Origin: Pseudazoarcus pumilus | GTDB lineage: Bacteria > Pseudomonadota > Gammaproteobacteria > Burkholderiales > Rhodocyclaceae | NCBI RefSeq assembly: GCF_002872475.1 | Contig: NZ_CP025682.1 | Location: 3,038,001 to 3,102,000 of the forward strand | Direction: 5' to 3' | Length of the DNA: 64,000 nt | Shown here: positions 34,957 through 43,812 of the stretch, piece after piece | Layout of the letters: every line of letters begins with the position of its first letter | How positions within the stretch are numbered: the first letter of the stretch is position 1 | Made by a program: the position numbers and the translations under genes | The notes under the pieces: model-generated | Databases searched by the model: none | The model's input: the letters and a program-made list of their open reading frames with translations, nothing else | Told to the model about the DNA's origin: nothing

Positions 34957-35849
34957 CGCGATGTCTCCTCCAGGGTGCCGAGCAGCCGATTGAAGGCGTC
35001 GGGCTCGAGTTCCGGCACGCGTTCGGGTGCGTCCACGCCCAGGGCGGCCCACACGTCCACCCCGTCGCGGCATTCGGCAAAGCGGGTCACGCGCGCCTCC
35101 AGGCGCGCCTGTTCGGTCTCCAGCGAATCGAGATCGTGCGCGCGCGACCGGCCCAGATATCCGGCGATCGCATCGCGAAAGGCGTCCATTCCGTCGGCGA
35201 CCAGCGCGTCGGCCTCGCCGAGCAGGCGACGGTGCTTGCCGCCCATCGTGCGCCACACCAGCGCGCGATCGCGCGAGTCGAATTCCTCCACGCCCTCGAC
35301 GGCCTCGATCACTTCTGGCCCCGAGATGGAAAGACGGCCTTCCTCGCTGATCACGATCCAGTCGCAGGACCGCGCGATGATGGACATGCCGCCGTAGCAG
35401 CCGTTCCTGCCACCGATCGCGACGATGACCGGAATGCCGGCCGCGCGCACCGCAAGCACCGCACGCTGGATCTCGCCCATCGCGATGAGGCCGGCATTGG
35501 CCTCCTGAAGACGGACGCCGCCCGAATCGATGAGCAGGATCACCCCGTCGGGACGCACGTCGAGCGCTCGTTCGATGAGTCCGGTCAGTTTCGCGCCGTG
35601 CACCTCGCCGACCGAGCCGCCCATGAAACTGCCCTCCTGCGCGGCAATCAGCACCGGCCGCCCGGCCAGCAGGCCTTCGCCGACGACGACTCCGTCATCG
35701 AAGGCCACCGGCATGTCGAGCAGCGGCAGATGGGGGCTGGTGCGCCGCGCAAGCGGGCCGCAGAACTCGCGGAATGTGCCGGCGTCGAGCAGGCCGCGCA
35801 CGCGCGTGCGGGCACCGGCTTCGAGAAAGCTGTGACGCGCTATCTTCAT
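34953..35849 (-). CDS. mdcD: Malonate decarboxylase beta subunit MdcD
   Basis: A 298-residue biotin-independent carboxyltransferase subunit. Landmarks are QEGSFMGGSVGEVHGAKL, LLIDSGGVRLQEANAGL and GRNGCYGGMSIIARSCDW. It pairs with MdcE to decarboxylate malonyl-S-MdcC to acetyl-S-MdcC and CO2. The ATG at 35849 overlaps the mdcC stop (ATGA). Confidence 0.92.
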   Translation of the reverse strand: MKIARHSFLEAGARTRVRGLLDAGTFREFCGPLARRTSPHLPLLDMPVAFDDGVVVGEGLLAGRPVLIAAQEGSFMGGSVGEVHGAKLTGLIERALDVRPDGVILLIDSGGVRLQEANAGLIAMGEIQRAVLAVRAAGIPVIVAIGGRNGCYGGMSIIARSCDWIVISEEGRLSISGPEVIEAVEGVEEFDSRDRALVWRTMGGKHRRLLGEADALVADGMDAFRDAIAGYLGRSRAHDLDSLETEQARLEARVTRFAECRDGVDVWAALGVDAPERVPELEPDAFNRLLGTLEETSR

Positions 35850-36160
35850 GCCGGGGCTCCCTTGAGGTCGGCCGCGGCCTGGTCGAGGCGCAGGCACACG
35901 ACCGCCGGCGTCGCACCCCCGTCGTTGATCGAGATGCGCACGTCGGCCAGCCCCTGGCGCGTGACGAAGTCGCTCAGCACCTTGTGCCAGGTGCGCTCGT
36001 AGCCCCGGATGGCGGTGTCGACGACCGCCTCGCAGCGGCCCGACAGCTCGGCGCGCTCGAGCAGTACTTCGAGATTGCCCGAGCCGACGACGCCTGCATG
36101 GGCAAAGTCGTTGGCCGGTGCCATGCTGCCGTGATCGAAAGAGAATTCCAGATGTTCCAT
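35846..36160 (-). CDS. mdcC: Malonate decarboxylase acyl carrier protein MdcC
   Basis: A 104-residue carrier (delta subunit). The serine that receives 2'-(5''-phosphoribosyl)-3'-dephospho-CoA is S27 in GVVGSGNLEV. The length matches the family. It lies 7 bp after mdcA. Its activation normally needs MdcB and MdcG, which are not intact here. Confidence 0.92.
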   Translation of the reverse strand: MEHLEFSFDHGSMAPANDFAHAGVVGSGNLEVLLERAELSGRCEAVVDTAIRGYERTWHKVLSDFVTRQGLADVRISINDGGATPAVVCLRLDQAAADLKGAPA

Positions 36161-36167
36161 GTTCGTC

Positions 36168-37838
36168 TCACCAGTTGCGGAAACGCGCGGGGGGATCGTA
36201 GAGCCCGCCCGACCAGCGCACCAGATCCTTGATCGAGCGTGCCGCGAGCAGGTCGCGCGTCGCCAGCCGCTTGTCCACGCCGAGGTCCTCGGGATAGCTC
36301 ACGGCGCCCTTGGCCCGCAGACGACGCACCATTTCGGGATCGCGCGCCATACCCACCTCGGTGTAGCCGGCCACGCCACGAATGGCCTGTTCGCGCTCTT
36401 CGGGGCCGTCGCACAGCAAGAGGTTGGCGATGCCCTCTTCGGTGACGATGTGGGTCAGATCGTCGCCATACACCATGACCGGCGGCAGCGGCAGCCCGAA
36501 GCTCTCCTGCAGCTTCCAGGCGTCGAGCCGCTCGACGAAGGTCGAACTGAGCCCTTCGCGGAAACTCTCGACGATCTGCACGACGAGCTTGCGACCGCGC
36601 GGCATGCCGTTGCCACGGTGTGCCTCGCGTCCGGCCATCAGCCAGCTTTCGCTGCCGTGGCGGCGCGCCCGCGACTCCGAACCGAAGTTCGGCGCGCCAC
36701 CGAAGCCCGTGATGCGCGAAAGCGTGGCGGTCGAGGAGTTGCCTTCGAGATCGATCTGCAGGGTCGAGCCGATAAACAGATCCGAATAATGGCCAGCGAT
36801 CTGGCAGAAGATGCGGTTCGAGCGCATCGACCCGTCGCGTCCGGTAAAGAACACGTCCGAGCGCTCGGACACGTAGTTTTCCATGCCGAGTTCCGAGCCC
36901 GCGCAATGAATGCCCTCGACGAAGCCCGACTCGATCGCCGGAATCAGCGTGGGGCAGGGATTGACCGACATGTATTTGCAGATCTTGCCGCGCAGACCGA
37001 GATCCGCGGCGTAGGTCGGCAGGATCAGCTCGATCGCGGCGGTATCGAAGCCGATGCCGTGATTGAGCCGCGCCACCCCGTACTTCTCGTAGATGCCGCG
37101 AATCACCATCATCGCCATCAGGATCTGGACCTCGGTGATGGCGGCCGGATCGCGCGTGAAGATGGGCTCGATGTAATAGGGGCGCGGCGCTTCGACCACG
37201 AAGCTGACCCAGTCGCCGGGGACATCCACACGCGGCACGCGGTCGACGATGCGATTGACCTGCGCGATCAGGATGCCGGACTTGAACGCCGTCGCCTCGA
37301 CGATGGCCGGCGTGTCCTCGGTGTTGGGCCCGGTGTAGAGGTTGCCTTCGTGATCGGCGGCATCGGCGGCAATGAAACTCACGTTGGGCGTGAGGTCGCA
37401 GAAATACCGACCGTACAGTTCGAGGTAGGTGTGGATCGCGCCGACCTTGAGCCGCCCTTCCTTGACCAGACGCGACAGGCGCAGCCCTTGCGGGCCGGAG
37501 TAGCAGAAATCGAGCCGTTCCGCGATGCCGCGCTCGAACACGTCCAGATGCGGGGCGAGCGCGATGTTCGACTGGATGATGTGCAGGTCGTGCACGCGCT
37601 CGGGCGACACTTCGGCCAGACATTCAGCGAGAAAATCGGCATGCTTCTGGTTGTTGCCTTCGATGCACAGACGGTCACCCGGTTCGATGACGGCTTCGAG
37701 CAGGGCCACCACATCGTCCGGCGCGACTACCTTGTCCTTCGCGAGCGCCGCGCCGCGCTGCATGCGCGCACAATAACGCTCGCGCAGCGTTCCCCAGTCC
37801 CGTACCGCTCCATCGATCGCTGTCCCGGAATCACCCAT
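36168..37838 (-). CDS. mdcA: Malonate decarboxylase alpha subunit MdcA
   Basis: A 556-residue acetyl-S-ACP:malonate ACP transferase, which exchanges acetyl for malonyl on MdcC. Landmarks are EGNNQKHADFLAECLAEV, VSFIAADAADHEGNLYTGPNTEDTP and RITGFGGAPNFGSESRARRHGS. The ATG at 37838 is chosen because AAGGTGG lies 8 bases upstream and the length then fits the family; ATG 37871 would add 11 residues. A perfect operator lies 69 bp upstream. It is the first gene of mdcACDE-H. Confidence 0.92.
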   Translation of the reverse strand: MGDSGTAIDGAVRDWGTLRERYCARMQRGAALAKDKVVAPDDVVALLEAVIEPGDRLCIEGNNQKHADFLAECLAEVSPERVHDLHIIQSNIALAPHLDVFERGIAERLDFCYSGPQGLRLSRLVKEGRLKVGAIHTYLELYGRYFCDLTPNVSFIAADAADHEGNLYTGPNTEDTPAIVEATAFKSGILIAQVNRIVDRVPRVDVPGDWVSFVVEAPRPYYIEPIFTRDPAAITEVQILMAMMVIRGIYEKYGVARLNHGIGFDTAAIELILPTYAADLGLRGKICKYMSVNPCPTLIPAIESGFVEGIHCAGSELGMENYVSERSDVFFTGRDGSMRSNRIFCQIAGHYSDLFIGSTLQIDLEGNSSTATLSRITGFGGAPNFGSESRARRHGSESWLMAGREAHRGNGMPRGRKLVVQIVESFREGLSSTFVERLDAWKLQESFGLPLPPVMVYGDDLTHIVTEEGIANLLLCDGPEEREQAIRGVAGYTEVGMARDPEMVRRLRAKGAVSYPEDLGVDKRLATRDLLAARSIKDLVRWSGGLYDPPARFRNW

Positions 37839-37906
37839 CGTCATCACCACCTTGCTTTTTTCCGCCGACATCGGCAACGCAAACGTGCGCTACATCTAAA
37901 ATACTA

Positions 37907-37918
37907 CTAATATATTAG
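37907..37918. promoter_or_regulatory. Palindrome CTAATATATTAG, operator copy 5 (perfect)
   Basis: A perfect palindrome upstream of mdcA. Read toward mdcA it is followed directly by TAGTAT, a possible -10 box, so a bound repressor would cover the promoter. The divergent hemerythrin-like gene begins 127 bp to the right and could also be affected. Confidence 0.8.
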
Positions 37919-38044
37919 CAGCCTGCATTCTGCCCACCATACACCGGGGACGCAAGCATGCGTCTGTTCGAACCACGCACGGCGGCGCAAACCACACTCG
38001 AACGGACGACCGAAAAACACTGTCATTGATTGCGGAGGTTCAAC

Positions 38045-38593
38045 GTGACCAGCTCGCCAACCAACGAACGCCAGACGCGCGAGGCGCTCCCCACCTTCAC
38101 GGACTGTCACGCGGGCATCGTCGGCCATCTGGACGCGCTGGGCGAACTCGACGCCCTGCTCGCCTCGGCCGCGCGCGCGCGGAAAATCGCGCAACAGGCG
38201 GTGGAATTCTTCGACGAGATGATTCTCGAACACCACGAGGACGAGGAGCGCGAACTGTTTCCCACGGTGCGCAAACATGCCGCCGCAGGCGAAGAACGCG
38301 AACTCGTCGATTCGCTGTGTGACCGTCTCACGGCTGACCACCGTTCGCTCGAGAAGCAATGGCGTGCGATCAAGCCGCAACTGGCGCGCATCGCCGCCGG
38401 CAAGGATACCGCTCTGGACTCCGAAGCCACCGCCGCGCTGATCGCCGGCTACAAGGCGCACGCCCACTTCGAGGAAACCCGCCTGCTGCCGCTCGCCGCC
38501 GAGATCCTCGGCCGCAGCGACGCCGAACTGGCACGCCTGGGATACGCGCTGCACATCCGCCACGCCACGCGCACGGCCAAGCCCTTCGGCTGA
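38045..38593 (+). CDS. Hemerythrin HHE-domain protein
   Basis: A 182-residue helical protein with the HHE pattern: DCHAGIVGHLD, ILEHHEDEERELFP, LTADHRSLEKQW and KAHAHFEETRLLPLA supply the His and Glu ligands of a non-haem di-iron site. It should bind O2, NO or iron in the cytosol. The GTG start at 38045 is chosen because CGGAGG lies just upstream; a TTG at 38030 would leave no site. Confidence 0.85.
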   Translation: MTSSPTNERQTREALPTFTDCHAGIVGHLDALGELDALLASAARARKIAQQAVEFFDEMILEHHEDEERELFPTVRKHAAAGEERELVDSLCDRLTADHRSLEKQWRAIKPQLARIAAGKDTALDSEATAALIAGYKAHAHFEETRLLPLAAEILGRSDAELARLGYALHIRHATRTAKPFG

Positions 38594-38611
38594 TCGCGCC
38601 GCCCGCTGACA

Positions 38612-40579
38612 TCAGCGCCAGCGCGACTCGTTCTCGCGGCGCGTGAATTTCACCATGCGTCCGTCGGTGAGCACTTCGCGGATGCGCCACGGCACGCCCT
38701 CGGCGTCGATCTCCACCAGGCCGACGCCGGCGCCGTTGAGCAGGCGGCGGCCGTGCGGCGTGCCTTCGGGCTTGCGCGGGATCACGCGCATGTTGCGTCG
38801 GCGAGTGAACCAGTTGAGCGGCGAGCGGGGCGAGTACAGCCAGCGGTTGGCGCGGTCGAGCCGGTCGAGCAGCTTTGGGGGAAATTCGTTGCGCAGGCCG
38901 CTGCTGCAGATCTGCCAGATGTCGGGGCCGTGCTCGCGCCCGCGCAGTTCGACGTCGTAGACGAAGGAGTAATGCACGTCGCCGGAGAGCACGACGAAGT
39001 GCTGCGGCGTCTTGGGATGGCGGAACACGTTGAGGATGGCGTGCGCCGCGCCCGGATGGGCCATCCAGTTCTCGGCATCGACGGTGAGCGGATGGCCGCA
39101 CCAGGTGACGATGCGCTGCAGGGTCTCGATGAGCTTGACGCCGAAGATCGGCGCGGGCGAGACCATCAGCACCGCCGGATGGTCGCGCAGTTCCTGCTGC
39201 AGGTCGGTGATCGACTCCCAGTCCATCAGGCCCGACGGGCGGCGTGCGGCGGTCTCCGAGCGCCAGCGATGGGTGCGCGTGTCGATCACCACCAGCGGCG
39301 GCGTGGTGGGCCAGGTGTAGTGCCAGTCGCGGAACTTGAGCAGGCGGTCGATGCACGTTTCGTGCGCCTCGCCGCCGGGACGCGCGAGCGTGTCGGCCAC
39401 GGCGTCGAGCACCGCGTCGTCGAAGGCCTCGGGCCGGTTGCCCCAGCCCTGATGGATCAGATAGCCCACAATGGCGTTGCCCACCACGCGGCGCGAGAAC
39501 GGGTGGCCGTAGGCCACCTCCTCCCACTCACGCGACAAATTCCAGTCGTCGGTGACGTCGTGGTCGTCGAAGATCATCGCCACCGGCAGATGGGCGAACA
39601 GCCGGCGCACCGCCGGCAGCGCACGCACGAAGCCGTCGAGCAGGCCGCGCTCGCGCTCGAACAGCGCGCGTGATTCGGCATCCAGCCAGCCCTGCGCATC
39701 GAGTTCCAGCCCCTCCCACACGCTCGGCGACCAGGCCAGCAGATACATCGCCAGGACCTCGGCGAGCGCGATCAGATGGTTGTGCGCGCTGTCCGTGGTG
39801 AAGATCGGTTTCTCGACCCCGCCGAAGAGGATCTCGACGAGTTGTGCATTGCCCTTGCGCCGCGGCAGCAGGCGCTCGCGCCGATAGTAGCCGTCGGGGT
39901 GGGCGTAGAGTTGCTCGGAATCGCCCACGCCGCACTCCTCGGTGCCGTCGAGCGTCTCCGGCGGCAGACCCAGGCGGGGGATGAGGGCGTGGATGGCGCG
40001 CAGCATCGGGCCGGCGACATCGTCGCAATACACCTGATCGCCGCACAGCACCAGCGCCGAGGGCCACGCGGGCAGTTCGCCGGCGGCCTCGCACGGCGGG
40101 CCGTCGTGCGCGATGCGCCGCGCGAGCAGTTCGTCTGCCGCCGCCAATCCGTCACCGCCGTCGAAATGCGGCTTGCGGCACGAGCCATACAGCAGCGAGG
40201 CGACCTGCGGCGCGAACACGAAGCCCGGTCCCTCGCGCCCCGGGTAGCACAGGTCCGGCGCCCATTCGCGCCAGCCCTGCCACGCGGCGTCGGGCGCGTC
40301 GAGCGGCTGCACGGCGATGTCGTAGCCGATCCAGCGCTGTTCGGGCAGAGCCTCGTCGAGGGTCAGATCAAGAAGCAGATAGTGCAGATGTTCGCCGGCC
40401 GCAATCTGCCGGCAGCCCGCATCACCCGGCGCCAGCACCCGCTCGCGCGGGCCGCGGTCCGCATCCAGGCGCACGCGCAGCCGCAAGGGCCGGCTTGCCG
40501 CCAGCCACCACACCACACGCTGCGCCTCGACGCGCCGCAGGATGGGCCCGCACAGGACCAGCGGAAGTTCAGACGACAT
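38612..40579 (-). CDS. PhoD-like metallophosphatase
   Basis: A 655-residue protein of the PhoD-like phosphatase family. After an N-terminal beta domain (~1-125), the metallophosphatase core shows LVLCGDQVYCDD, MIFDDHDVTDDWN and VVLSGDVHYSF, the metal-binding Asp/Asn/His motifs, plus SCRKPHFDGGD. There is no signal peptide or Tat motif, so unlike secreted PhoD it is probably cytoplasmic; that type is widespread and of unknown substrate. The ATG at 40579 follows GGGGTGG. Confidence 0.82.
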   Translation of the reverse strand: MSSELPLVLCGPILRRVEAQRVVWWLAASRPLRLRVRLDADRGPRERVLAPGDAGCRQIAAGEHLHYLLLDLTLDEALPEQRWIGYDIAVQPLDAPDAAWQGWREWAPDLCYPGREGPGFVFAPQVASLLYGSCRKPHFDGGDGLAAADELLARRIAHDGPPCEAAGELPAWPSALVLCGDQVYCDDVAGPMLRAIHALIPRLGLPPETLDGTEECGVGDSEQLYAHPDGYYRRERLLPRRKGNAQLVEILFGGVEKPIFTTDSAHNHLIALAEVLAMYLLAWSPSVWEGLELDAQGWLDAESRALFERERGLLDGFVRALPAVRRLFAHLPVAMIFDDHDVTDDWNLSREWEEVAYGHPFSRRVVGNAIVGYLIHQGWGNRPEAFDDAVLDAVADTLARPGGEAHETCIDRLLKFRDWHYTWPTTPPLVVIDTRTHRWRSETAARRPSGLMDWESITDLQQELRDHPAVLMVSPAPIFGVKLIETLQRIVTWCGHPLTVDAENWMAHPGAAHAILNVFRHPKTPQHFVVLSGDVHYSFVYDVELRGREHGPDIWQICSSGLRNEFPPKLLDRLDRANRWLYSPRSPLNWFTRRRNMRVIPRKPEGTPHGRRLLNGAGVGLVEIDAEGVPWRIREVLTDGRMVKFTRRENESRWR

Positions 40580-40660
40580 GCCCACCCCGATGACAAGCTT
40601 CGAACACGGCCGCAGCGGCTGCGCGGCGACAGAGCGCAGCCGACCCTATCATCGGGCGCA

Positions 40661-43009
40661 TCAGCTCGCCCACCCTTGCGCGCCGGCGGCGTCGGCACCG
40701 CCCTGGTGCTGCGCGATCCAGGCCGGCACTTCTTCAGCCGCGACGGGTCGCGAAATCAGATAGCCCTGCAGATAATCGCAACCGAGCTCGCGCAGCAGTT
40801 CGCGGCTGGCCGGGGTCTCGACGCCTTCTGCGACCACCTCGAGGCCGAGGTTGTGGCCCATCTCAATGGTCGAACGCACGATGATCGCGTCGTCGCCCCC
40901 GTCGTCCAGGCGCAGGATGAAGGACTTGTCGATCTTCAGTTGCTGCACCGGCATGCGCTTGAGCTGAGCGAGCGAGGAATAGCCCGTGCCGTAGTCGTCC
41001 ACCGCAATGCTCATGCCCGCTGCGCGCAGCGCCTCGAGCGTGCGCAGGGCGAGTTCGGCGTCCTGCATGATCGCGCTTTCGGTGACTTCCAGGCTGAGGC
41101 GCTCGGTGGTCAGCGCGTGCTTGTTGAGCACCTCGAGAATGCGTGCCGGCAGAGCAGTGTCGATGACATCGTGTGCCGACAGGTTGACCGCCACGCAGAC
41201 ACGCTGCCCCTGTGCCTCCCAGGCTGCAACGTGCGCGCACACCGCCTCGATCATCCAGCCGGTGAGCAGATGGATGTTGCCCGAGCGTTCGGCCAGGCCG
41301 ATGAACTCGTCGGCCGGAATGAAGCCCAGTTCGGCGTGCTGCCAGCGCATCAACGCCTCAAATTCCACCAGTTCGCCGTCCGCGGCGCGCAACTTGGGCT
41401 GGAACACCATCGCCAGTTGCCCGCGACCCACCGCCTCCTGCAGATCGCGGATCAGCGTGAGCTGGCGCAGGTGCTGCTCGTCCTGCCCCATGGCGTAGCG
41501 CTGATGGTGCACGCGCGCGCTGCGCGCCGCTTCCAGCGCGACCTCCGCGCGGCGCAGCAGCAGCGTCGGGCTGTCGCCGTGCTCGGGAAAGCCGACTTCG
41601 CCCACCGACACCGACGGGCGGATGGGCGAGTCGCGCAGGTCGATGGGTTCGGCCATCTCGCGCTGCAGGCGCTGCAGCCACTGCGGATCGATCCCGGCGC
41701 CATCGAGCAGCAGCAGGAACTCGTCTCCCCCCAGGCGATACGCGGTGCGCGCCGGCGGCGGCATTCCCGCGAGCCGGCCCGCGAGCGTGGTCAGCACGCG
41801 ATCGCCCAGCGCGTAGCCGAAGGTATCGTTGATGGCGCGAAAGCCGTTGATCGCCAGGCGCAACAGCACGAAGGGCGCGCCTGCGGCGATCGCCACCTCG
41901 ATGTCCTGCTGGGCGGAACTGCGGTTGGCCAGGTCGGTGAGCTGGTCATGACGCGAACGATGCAGCAGCGAAGCCTCGCGCTCATCGATGTCGTCCTGCA
42001 TCACCAGCATGGTGTCGGCCAGCAGGGCGATTTCACTCTGCCGCGGGACTTCGATACGCTCGAGGCGCTCGCCGCGACCGATGCGCCGCGCCGCGTCGGC
42101 GAGTACGCCCAGCGGCCGGCTCACGCCGCGCGCACTGAGCATCGCCACCGCCGCGGCGAAGGCCAGCGTCAGCGCGAAGATGCCCAGCAGCTGCCAGCGC
42201 AGTTCGCGATAAGTGGCGAGCAGGCGGTCACGCGCCACGCTGGCGACAGCGTAGGCGCGACCGTCGTCTCCTTCATGCAGCATCGCGGCCCGGTTGAGGT
42301 AGTCCAGGCGCGCATCGAAGCCGCTGCCGTCGAGATAGTCGCCGGCGGCCAGCGCGGCGCGCAGTGCACCGGGATCGAGCCGGGCACCCCCGTCATCGAG
42401 CGAGGTGACGAACCACGGCTGTGCCGAGGCCCCGCTGTCGACCACGAAGCTCGCCGACAGGCGGGTGAGGTTGGCAATCTCGCGCGCCAGCGCCTCGTCA
42501 AGCAGAAAGCCCATGCCCACCCAGCCGATCAGGTTGGGCGCCATCACCGGCAGCAGCACGAACTGATAGGGCCGGCCTTCCTCCAGCACCACACCCACGC
42601 TGCCCGCCTCGTCGCGCGCCTGCCGCCAGGCGGCCTCAAACGGCAGCGCCGTGCCGCGCGCATGGTGACTGCCCGCCAGCAGCGTGCCCTGCGGGTCGGT
42701 GAGCAGGACCATGTCGGCCCCGGCACGATCGCCATGGTTGGCCAGCACGCTGATCAGGGTGTTCGCATCCTCGGTCGCGACCGCGCTGCGAAAGCCGAAA
42801 TCGGCGGTCAGGATGGAGACGTTGTCGCGCAACTGCTTGCCGCGCTCGTCGAGCAGTTGCCTGAGCACGCTCAGGCCGACATCGAGCTCGCGGCCGCCGC
42901 TGCTCAGCACGTCGCGCTCGATGGTGCGCAGGATCGCCACCGCGCTGACGAGCTGCGAGACCAGCACCACGGCGAGCATCACCAGAAGCAGCCGACGACC
43001 GAAACTCAT
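40661..43009 (-). CDS. GGDEF-EAL cyclic-di-GMP enzyme with periplasmic sensor
   Basis: A 782-residue membrane signalling protein: TM1 at ~7-27, a ~240-residue periplasmic domain of dCache type, TM2 at ~275-297, HAMP, a GGDEF domain (~360-515) with intact RLGGDEF, and an EAL domain (~530-770) with intact EFEALMRW, LEVTES, DDYGTGYSSL, KIDKSFI and EGVET. Both activities could be functional; phosphodiesterase residues are complete. No inhibitory RxxD I-site is evident. The ATG overlaps the stop of the upstream cupredoxin gene, suggesting a periplasmic input partner. Confidence 0.9.
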   Translation of the reverse strand: MSFGRRLLLVMLAVVLVSQLVSAVAILRTIERDVLSSGGRELDVGLSVLRQLLDERGKQLRDNVSILTADFGFRSAVATEDANTLISVLANHGDRAGADMVLLTDPQGTLLAGSHHARGTALPFEAAWRQARDEAGSVGVVLEEGRPYQFVLLPVMAPNLIGWVGMGFLLDEALAREIANLTRLSASFVVDSGASAQPWFVTSLDDGGARLDPGALRAALAAGDYLDGSGFDARLDYLNRAAMLHEGDDGRAYAVASVARDRLLATYRELRWQLLGIFALTLAFAAAVAMLSARGVSRPLGVLADAARRIGRGERLERIEVPRQSEIALLADTMLVMQDDIDEREASLLHRSRHDQLTDLANRSSAQQDIEVAIAAGAPFVLLRLAINGFRAINDTFGYALGDRVLTTLAGRLAGMPPPARTAYRLGGDEFLLLLDGAGIDPQWLQRLQREMAEPIDLRDSPIRPSVSVGEVGFPEHGDSPTLLLRRAEVALEAARSARVHHQRYAMGQDEQHLRQLTLIRDLQEAVGRGQLAMVFQPKLRAADGELVEFEALMRWQHAELGFIPADEFIGLAERSGNIHLLTGWMIEAVCAHVAAWEAQGQRVCVAVNLSAHDVIDTALPARILEVLNKHALTTERLSLEVTESAIMQDAELALRTLEALRAAGMSIAVDDYGTGYSSLAQLKRMPVQQLKIDKSFILRLDDGGDDAIIVRSTIEMGHNLGLEVVAEGVETPASRELLRELGCDYLQGYLISRPVAAEEVPAWIAQHQGGADAAGAQGWAS

Positions 43010-43710
43010 CGTACGCGGCCTGCCTCGCCGGCCTCGCGCAGGCGTTGCTGCAATGGCGAGGTGCGGCGCTCGAGCGGCGCGCTGGCACGCAGTTCCAGCG
43101 CCACATCACGCGTTGCCCCCGCCTCGACGCGACCCTCCCACCACTGCTGATGGGTGTCTTCGAGTCGCGGGTGCCATACGCGCAGGCGATGCTCGCCCGG
43201 CGGCAGCGCGTCGAATCGCGCGCGCCCGTCGGCGCCCGTCACGGCATGGGCGGTGGCCTCGCTGACCACGATGAAGGCGAGCATGTGATCATGGATGTTG
43301 CAGCCCAGCACCACCACCCCGGCACGCTCGAAAACGATGGCCGGCGGCGTATCCTCGAGGTAGAGCTTGATCTCGAAGGTCTTCGCCGGCGAGAAGGAGA
43401 ATACGTGGTGGCGCGTGGTGTCGCGGTTCGGAAAAGCCACGGCACCGCCCACGGGCACGACCGTGACATGGGGGACGAAGGTCTTGTCGCGCTGGATCAC
43501 CTGAGCTGCTGAAATATCAGCTTCGGACGCCTCCCGGTCGACGAAAATCTCGACAACGGCGTTCTCCAACGGCTGTCCGCTGGCCACATCGCGCACGGTC
43601 ACCTCGGCAGCCGAAGCGTGCAGCGCGCCGCCCGCCAGCAGGAGGACGAGCCCGCAGTGCCGTGCCAAGCCGGCCACCCGTGATCCCTTCGTTCGACAAT
43701 GGCCGCTCAC
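43006..43710 (-). CDS. Periplasmic cupredoxin-like protein (MauL-like)
   Basis: A 234-residue secreted protein with a signal peptide ending HASA before AEVTV. The central cupredoxin fold has candidate type 1 copper ligands H in TTRHHVFSF, C and H in GCNIHDHM, and M of HDHM. A carboxypeptidase-regulatory-like domain follows (VTGADGRARFDALPPGEHRLRVWHP). The GTG at 43710 follows AGGAG by 6 bases. It is coupled to the GGDEF-EAL gene, so it may report copper, redox state or a periplasmic ligand to it; that is inference. Confidence 0.8.
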   Translation of the reverse strand: MSGHCRTKGSRVAGLARHCGLVLLLAGGALHASAAEVTVRDVASGQPLENAVVEIFVDREASEADISAAQVIQRDKTFVPHVTVVPVGGAVAFPNRDTTRHHVFSFSPAKTFEIKLYLEDTPPAIVFERAGVVVLGCNIHDHMLAFIVVSEATAHAVTGADGRARFDALPPGEHRLRVWHPRLEDTHQQWWEGRVEAGATRDVALELRASAPLERRTSPLQQRLREAGEAGRVR

Positions 43711-43812
43711 ACCCTCTCCTGAAAATCCGGCTGCCATGACAGGGCGCGGATCGACCGTGCCGTGCGCGATTGCCGCGACGACAAGTCTAGCATCGCGCAC
43801 TCGGCCCACGAT

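Noticed and set aside
40661-43009. Degenerate GGDEF or EAL domain
   Set aside because: Both GGDEF and EAL motifs and the EAL metal-binding residues are intact.
39776-43150. Very long open frame (over 1100 codons) on the plus strand
   Set aside because: It lies wholly antisense to the PhoD-like phosphatase and GGDEF-EAL genes, has the His/Arg/Gln-rich composition of a GC-rich shadow frame and no ribosome site or domain.
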